In this document: positions 42,235 to 45,849 of the stretch, one piece after another
How positions within the stretch are numbered: the stretch's first letter is position 1
Layout: each line of letters begins with the position of its first letter
Assembly: GCF_003515065.1 (NCBI RefSeq)
Contig: NZ_QXGH01000047.1
Location: 1 to 45,849 of the forward strand
DNA length: 45,849 nt
DNA from: Nocardioides immobilis
GTDB lineage: Bacteria > Actinomycetota > Actinomycetes > Propionibacteriales > Nocardioidaceae
Reading direction: 5' to 3'
Position numbers and translations under genes: made by a program
Notes under the pieces: model-generated
What the model was told of the DNA's origin: nothing
The model's input: the letters and a program-made list of their open reading frames with translations, nothing else
Databases searched by the model: none

Positions 42235-45108
42235 GTGGAGGCTCGCGCGAGCGGGGTATTCGTCGGCCGTTTACGCGAGCGCGCAGAGTTCGAGCGTGCG
42301 ATGGACGCAACCCGCGACGGGAGCGGCGCAACCGTCGTCGTCTCCGGCGAAGCGGGCATCGGCAAGACCCGGCTCGCGTCCGAGTTCGCGCGTGGCGCCC
42401 GCGACGCGGGGTTCGAGGTCTTGTTGGGGCGCTCGATCGACCTCGTCGGCACAGAACTGCCCTACCAGCCGTTTGTCGAGGCACTGCGTCCACTCGGCGA
42501 CCCTCGGCAGGTGGACGGGCGGTCGCCCGGCTCGCAGCTCAACGTCTTCGAGAACGCGCTCACGATGCTCGAGGAACGGGCAGCCGCCACACCGGTGCTG
42601 CTGGTTCTCGAGGATCTGCACTGGGCCGATACCTCGACACTCGATCTCGTCGTCTTCCTCGCACACAACGTGGCCGAGCGACCGCTACTGATGCTGACGA
42701 CCTACCGCGCAGACGAGCCCTCGTCAGCCGAGCGGATGCGGAGGCTCGAGGACGGCGTCCGTCGCTCCGGCTCGGCCATCGTTCTCGAGGTCGGTGCACT
42801 CGACCGCGACGAGCTCGCAGCGCTCGTCGCGGCTCAAGCTGACACTCTCGTGCCCGCGGCCGTGACGGACACGATCATTGTCCGTTCGGAGGGCAACCCC
42901 TTCTTCGCCGAGGAGCTGCTCGCCGCAGTGGGTGACGGGGGCGAGCTCACCCGTCGCCTGCGCGATCTCCTCTTACAGCGCGTCGCGCGCCTCGACTACC
43001 CGGCGCAGGGTGTGATGCGCCTGGCCGCGGTAGCCGGACGTGAAATCAGGTATCCCCTGCTCCACGCAACTGTGGAGTTGCCGGAGGGCGACCTGCGCGA
43101 CTCCCTCCGCCAGGCGGTGGACCACGGAGTCCTGGTGGCCGAGCCGGAGACGGGCAGCTTCCGCTTCCGCCACGCCCTCCTGGCGGCGGCTGTCTACGCG
43201 ACGATTCTCCCGGGAGAGCGCGAGGAGCTGCACGCGCGAATTGCCGAGGGGCTCGCGCGCAGCACCGCAGCCGCGCCGGCGGAGCTCGCGCCACACTGGG
43301 AGGCGGCGGGGCGAAGCGCAGAGGCGCTCGCCGCGTCCGTCGACGCGGCACGCGAGGCGGAGGCCGTCTTCGGCCTCGCCGAAGCCCACGCGCACCTCGA
43401 GCGGGCGCTCGGGCTCTGGCACGGGGTGCCGGACGCGGCCGAGCTCAGCGGGCTAGACCTCGCCGAGCTTTGCGCCCGGACCGCCGAGCTTGCCAGCCAG
43501 GTCGGCGCCGCCCAGCGCGCGCTCGGGCTCGGGCGGCGAGCGATCGAGCTCGTCAGCGACGACGATCCGCACCGAGCGGCGCTCCTCCACGTGCGTGTGG
43601 CTGAATACCTCTACGCGACCGGCAGCAACGACGATGCCCTCGCCGCACTCGAACGCGCGGTCGAGCTTGCGCCGGTGGAGCCGCCCTCGCCGGAGCGCGC
43701 ATACTCGCTGGGGTCACTCGCCGGGGGGTTGATGATGGGCTGGCGCCACGCGGAGTCGTTGCCGATCGCCGAAGAGGCGCTCGCGCACGCCCGGAGCGTC
43801 GGCGCGCGCGAGGCAGAGGTCCGGGCGCTCACGGTCCTCGGCGCCGACCTCGCCTACCTCGGCCGCACCGGGGAGGGTATCGCCCGCTCTCGTGAAGCCC
43901 TGCAGCTCGCGGAGAGGATCGGCGATCACATCGGCCTGGAACGGGCGTACGTCAACTTCACCGACGCGCTGACGATGCTGGGACGGCACCGAGAGTCGGT
44001 GCGACTGGGGCAGTCGGGGCTCGAGGCGATGCGCCGGTACGGAATCGACAGCACGGTGCTGGTCTCGAACCAGATCGAGGCGCTGCTAGCGATCGGCGAC
44101 TGGGACGAAGCCGAGAGGCTGAGCGCGGCCGCGCTCCGGGCCACCACCTCGAGCTTCCCCGATGTGCTTTCCATCGTCCGCGCCGACCTCGAGATCGGCC
44201 GCGGCCAGTTCGACACCGCGAGGGCGCACCTCGAGGCCGCGTGCGCGAGCCTGCACGAGAACGGCGGGCCTGGCCGACACGCCGGATACCTCGCGGAGCT
44301 CGCGCTGTGGGAGCGCCGCTGGACGGACGCCGACGCGGCCATCCACGCTGGCCTGGCTCGGGCACACCAGCGTGAGGCTGCGCAGATCCGCGTCCAACTC
44401 TGCGCCAAAGGACTGCGCGCAGAGGGAGAGCTGGCAGCGCTCGCGCGCGCCCGCCGCGATGCGGACGGCGTTCAAACCTGGCTCGCTCGGACGCAGAAGC
44501 TCATCGGCGTCGCCCGACGAGCGGCTGCGGAAGCCTCAGCGGTCACGCCCAACGCCCACGGCTGGCTGACGCTGGCCGAGGCCGAGTACCAGCGCGCGGG
44601 CGGCGCCGCGCGGCCTGAGTCGTGGTCGGAGGCCGCGGCCGGCTGGCAGCGGCTCGAACGCCCGCCCCTGGCGGCGTACTGCCGCTGGCGTCAGGCCGAG
44701 GCGCTCGTCGCGGTCGGTGCGTCCCGCATCGAGACGAGCGTGACGCTCCGGGAGGCGCACGCCGTCGCGACTCGGCTCAGATGTAAGCCCCTCCTTCGGG
44801 AGCTCGAACTCCTAGCCCTACGCGCGCGGCTCGATCTCGCGTCACCGGAGGCCGCGCTCTCCAACGGCAAGCAGGGGCTTGAGGACATCCTCGGGCTAAC
44901 TCCACGCGAGGCGGAGGTACTGGCTCTCGTCGCCCGCGGATACACCAACCGTGAGATCGCTGCGGCGCTCGTGATCAGCGTCAAGACGGCAAGCGTGCAC
45001 GTCTCGCGGATCCTGCGAAAGCTCGACGCGCCGAACAGGCTCGAGGCCGCCACGATCGCGCACCGCCTCGCTCCACCGCACCGCGGACCAGCCGAGAACG
45101 ACGCCTGA
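42235..45108 (+). CDS. Large ATPase (AAA16-type) LuxR-family transcriptional regulator
   Basis: A 957-residue LAL-type regulator. Walker A SGEAGIGKTRLA near residue 36, Walker B LLVLEDLHWAD near 121, helical winged region to ~330, then TPR-like helical repeats ~340-860, and a LuxR HTH at ~885-945 (LTPREAEVLALVARGYTNRE, then a recognition helix SVKTASVHVSRILRKL). Such proteins sense a ligand through the repeat region and activate nearby promoters. The divergent hydrolase operon is the likely target. GTG 42235 was chosen; no other start gives a Walker A with an N-terminal lead. Confidence 0.88.
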   Translation: MEARASGVFVGRLRERAEFERAMDATRDGSGATVVVSGEAGIGKTRLASEFARGARDAGFEVLLGRSIDLVGTELPYQPFVEALRPLGDPRQVDGRSPGSQLNVFENALTMLEERAAATPVLLVLEDLHWADTSTLDLVVFLAHNVAERPLLMLTTYRADEPSSAERMRRLEDGVRRSGSAIVLEVGALDRDELAALVAAQADTLVPAAVTDTIIVRSEGNPFFAEELLAAVGDGGELTRRLRDLLLQRVARLDYPAQGVMRLAAVAGREIRYPLLHATVELPEGDLRDSLRQAVDHGVLVAEPETGSFRFRHALLAAAVYATILPGEREELHARIAEGLARSTAAAPAELAPHWEAAGRSAEALAASVDAAREAEAVFGLAEAHAHLERALGLWHGVPDAAELSGLDLAELCARTAELASQVGAAQRALGLGRRAIELVSDDDPHRAALLHVRVAEYLYATGSNDDALAALERAVELAPVEPPSPERAYSLGSLAGGLMMGWRHAESLPIAEEALAHARSVGAREAEVRALTVLGADLAYLGRTGEGIARSREALQLAERIGDHIGLERAYVNFTDALTMLGRHRESVRLGQSGLEAMRRYGIDSTVLVSNQIEALLAIGDWDEAERLSAAALRATTSSFPDVLSIVRADLEIGRGQFDTARAHLEAACASLHENGGPGRHAGYLAELALWERRWTDADAAIHAGLARAHQREAAQIRVQLCAKGLRAEGELAALARARRDADGVQTWLARTQKLIGVARRAAAEASAVTPNAHGWLTLAEAEYQRAGGAARPESWSEAAAGWQRLERPPLAAYCRWRQAEALVAVGASRIETSVTLREAHAVATRLRCKPLLRELELLALRARLDLASPEAALSNGKQGLEDILGLTPREAEVLALVARGYTNREIAAALVISVKTASVHVSRILRKLDAPNRLEAATIAHRLAPPHRGPAENDA

Positions 45109-45663
45109 GGCGTTGCCCGCGCGAGGGGTCCCGCGGGATGCTGGCCGCCTCCCGTGTTGCTGTGGCCGGAGTTCCGCAATTGACCGGGTGGCCAGGGACC
45201 TGAATGTGGGCGTTGACCGCAGTGAAGAAACCACTGCACACTGACCTGGGCAAACGCGCGTTCAACTGCATCAGATACGGGATCAGCAGCCACGTCGGCC
45301 CCCGAGCTGCCTCATCCTGTCACCGAGTCGGCCCCGCGCGACGACGCCCGGGGCTACCCGCGCTACCGGCAACTCCGCGGCCCCTGCTACGTGTGTCACA
45401 GCGCCCACTATGGGCGCCCACTTCGCCCACTGTGACGCACTCGCTTTCGCGCACTATGGGCGCCATCGCGGCGGCCCCAACGCGACTGGTGTCCCTGATT
45501 CCTGGTGATGCCCGAGCCAAACGCCACCGCGGTCGAACGCCGGTTCGTGTCGGTGGTGGATCGCAACCTGCTTGCTGCAGCGCGGCAAAGCGTGACGCAG
45601 TGCGTGCGATGGCGTCGGAGGCAACGGGCCAGCGCCCTTCGGAAGTGTCCGTGGCCATGAAAA
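45109..45663. other. Intergenic region without supported gene
   Basis: About 550 bp. A CCCGCG/CGCGGG hairpin (45116-45137) could terminate the LuxR gene. At 45401-45417 lies a palindrome GCGCCCACTATGGGCGC with a partial copy at 45450-45465, enclosed in GTCACAG/CTGTGAC arms (45395-45401, 45430-45436). Open frames on both strands are low-complexity and lack starts, so I call none. Confidence 0.5.
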
Positions 45664-45664
45664 A

Positions 45665-45722
45665 GTCCCCACTGGTGGCCAAGTCGAGGTCCCCACTGGT
45701 GGCCAGATAGAAGTCCCCACCT
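45665..45722 (+). repeat. Tandem terminal repeats of the IS21-like element
   Basis: AGTCCCCACTGGTGGCCA (45665-45682), a variant starting GGTCCCC (45689-45706) and a partial AGTCCCCACC (45713-45722), spaced about 24 bp. Multiple spaced end repeats are typical of IS21-family ends, where transposase binds. Confidence 0.65.
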
Positions 45723-45750
45723 TTCGCGTCGTGTCGTAACCGACGGAGGG

Positions 45751-45803
45751 CCCTGCGTGGTGACGGTGGCGGTGCCAACCAGACCATCGAGCACCACGCA
45801 GGG
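45751..45803 (+). promoter_or_regulatory. Hairpin that includes the ribosome binding site
   Basis: Perfect 12-bp arms CCCTGCGTGGTG (45751-45762) and its complement (45792-45803), 29-base loop. The right arm covers the AGGG before TTG 45811, so transcripts that enter from outside could hide the site. Confidence 0.5.
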
Positions 45804-45810
45804 GCTTCCA

Positions 45811-45849
45811 TTGAAGAACGCGAAGGAACGAATGGACGTGATTGCCGCC
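45811..45849 (+). CDS. IstA-like transposase, N-terminus only
   Basis: TTG 45811 with AGGGG 7 bases upstream opens a frame reading LKNAKERMDVIAA to the window edge, the usual beginning of IS21-type IstA proteins, which continue into an HTH. Only 13 codons are visible. Confidence 0.5.
   Translation, partial: MKNAKERMDVIAA

Larger units (their letters stand above)
45664..45849. mobile_element. Left end of an IS21-like element (partial)
   Basis: Tandem end repeats and the start of an IstA-like gene are present; the remainder lies beyond the window. The assignment rests on the repeat type and the first residues of the gene. Confidence 0.6.

Noticed and set aside
45204..45710. Open plus-strand frame before the IS21-like element
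   Set aside because: Runs through palindromes and the IS repeats, low-complexity, no start signal.
45665..45722. Short direct repeats as a CRISPR array
   Set aside because: Only two and a half copies, spacers of about 6 bp, and they fit IS21-type ends better.

Overview
The window is GC-rich, actinobacterial chromosomal DNA. Most coding has G or C in third codon positions, GTG starts are frequent, and several genes look leaderless. The gene set (DUF222/HNH-type C-terminus, ArsR-LMWP fusion, Pls/PosA-like NRPS, CHAD, DrrAB-like ABC pair, SARP/MalT-size LuxR regulator) best fits a Nocardioides-like actinomycete. That placement is inference. No tRNA, rRNA or CRISPR array was seen.

Layout. 1-6.5 kb: ordinary metabolic and envelope genes (PIG-L deacetylase, DUF72, PlsC acyltransferase plus LytR-CpsA-Psr protein, APH-like kinase, split-barrel flavin protein). 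6.5-12 kb: exported phytase-like protein, ArsR-phosphatase fusion with arsenate reductase, Tat-exported PhoX, exported metallophosphoesterase. 12-18.5 kb: HD protein, then a single-module membrane NRPS of the Pls/PosA (poly-amino-acid synthetase) type, translationally coupled to an M1 metallopeptidase and facing a 4'-phosphopantetheinyl transferase; this is the most interesting locus. 18.5-24.8 kb: HTH protein, class 3 lipase, CYTH-CHAD protein, Nudix hydrolase, small genes, gene relics and repeats. 25-31.3 kb: exported vWA protein, HupE-like membrane protein, and two tandem exported metallophosphoesterases. 31.5-37.4 kb: MFS transporter with a TolB-like protein, DrrAB-type ABC exporter, anchored hypothetical protein. 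37.4-39.1 kb: IS30-family element with a frameshifted transposase, inserted in a small CxCG-type gene. 39.2-42.1 kb: exported PKD and repeat proteins, DUF4242-like protein, alpha/beta hydrolase, all on the minus strand. 42.2-45.1 kb: large ATPase-LuxR regulator. 45.1 kb-end: degenerate intergenic DNA, then the start of an IS21-like element.

How parts fit together. The window holds many extracytoplasmic phosphate-ester enzymes (phytase-like, PhoX, three metallophosphoesterases) plus CHAD and Nudix proteins. Two of the phosphatase promoters carry PHO-box-like 11-bp units in identical geometry, and a similar pair precedes the phytase-like gene, so a PhoP-controlled phosphate-scavenging theme is plausible. 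The NRPS, peptidase and PPTase could make, trim or degrade, and activate synthesis of, a short-repeat peptide polymer. The intergenic spaces hold dispersed repeats and truncated gene copies, indicating a locally rearranged region.
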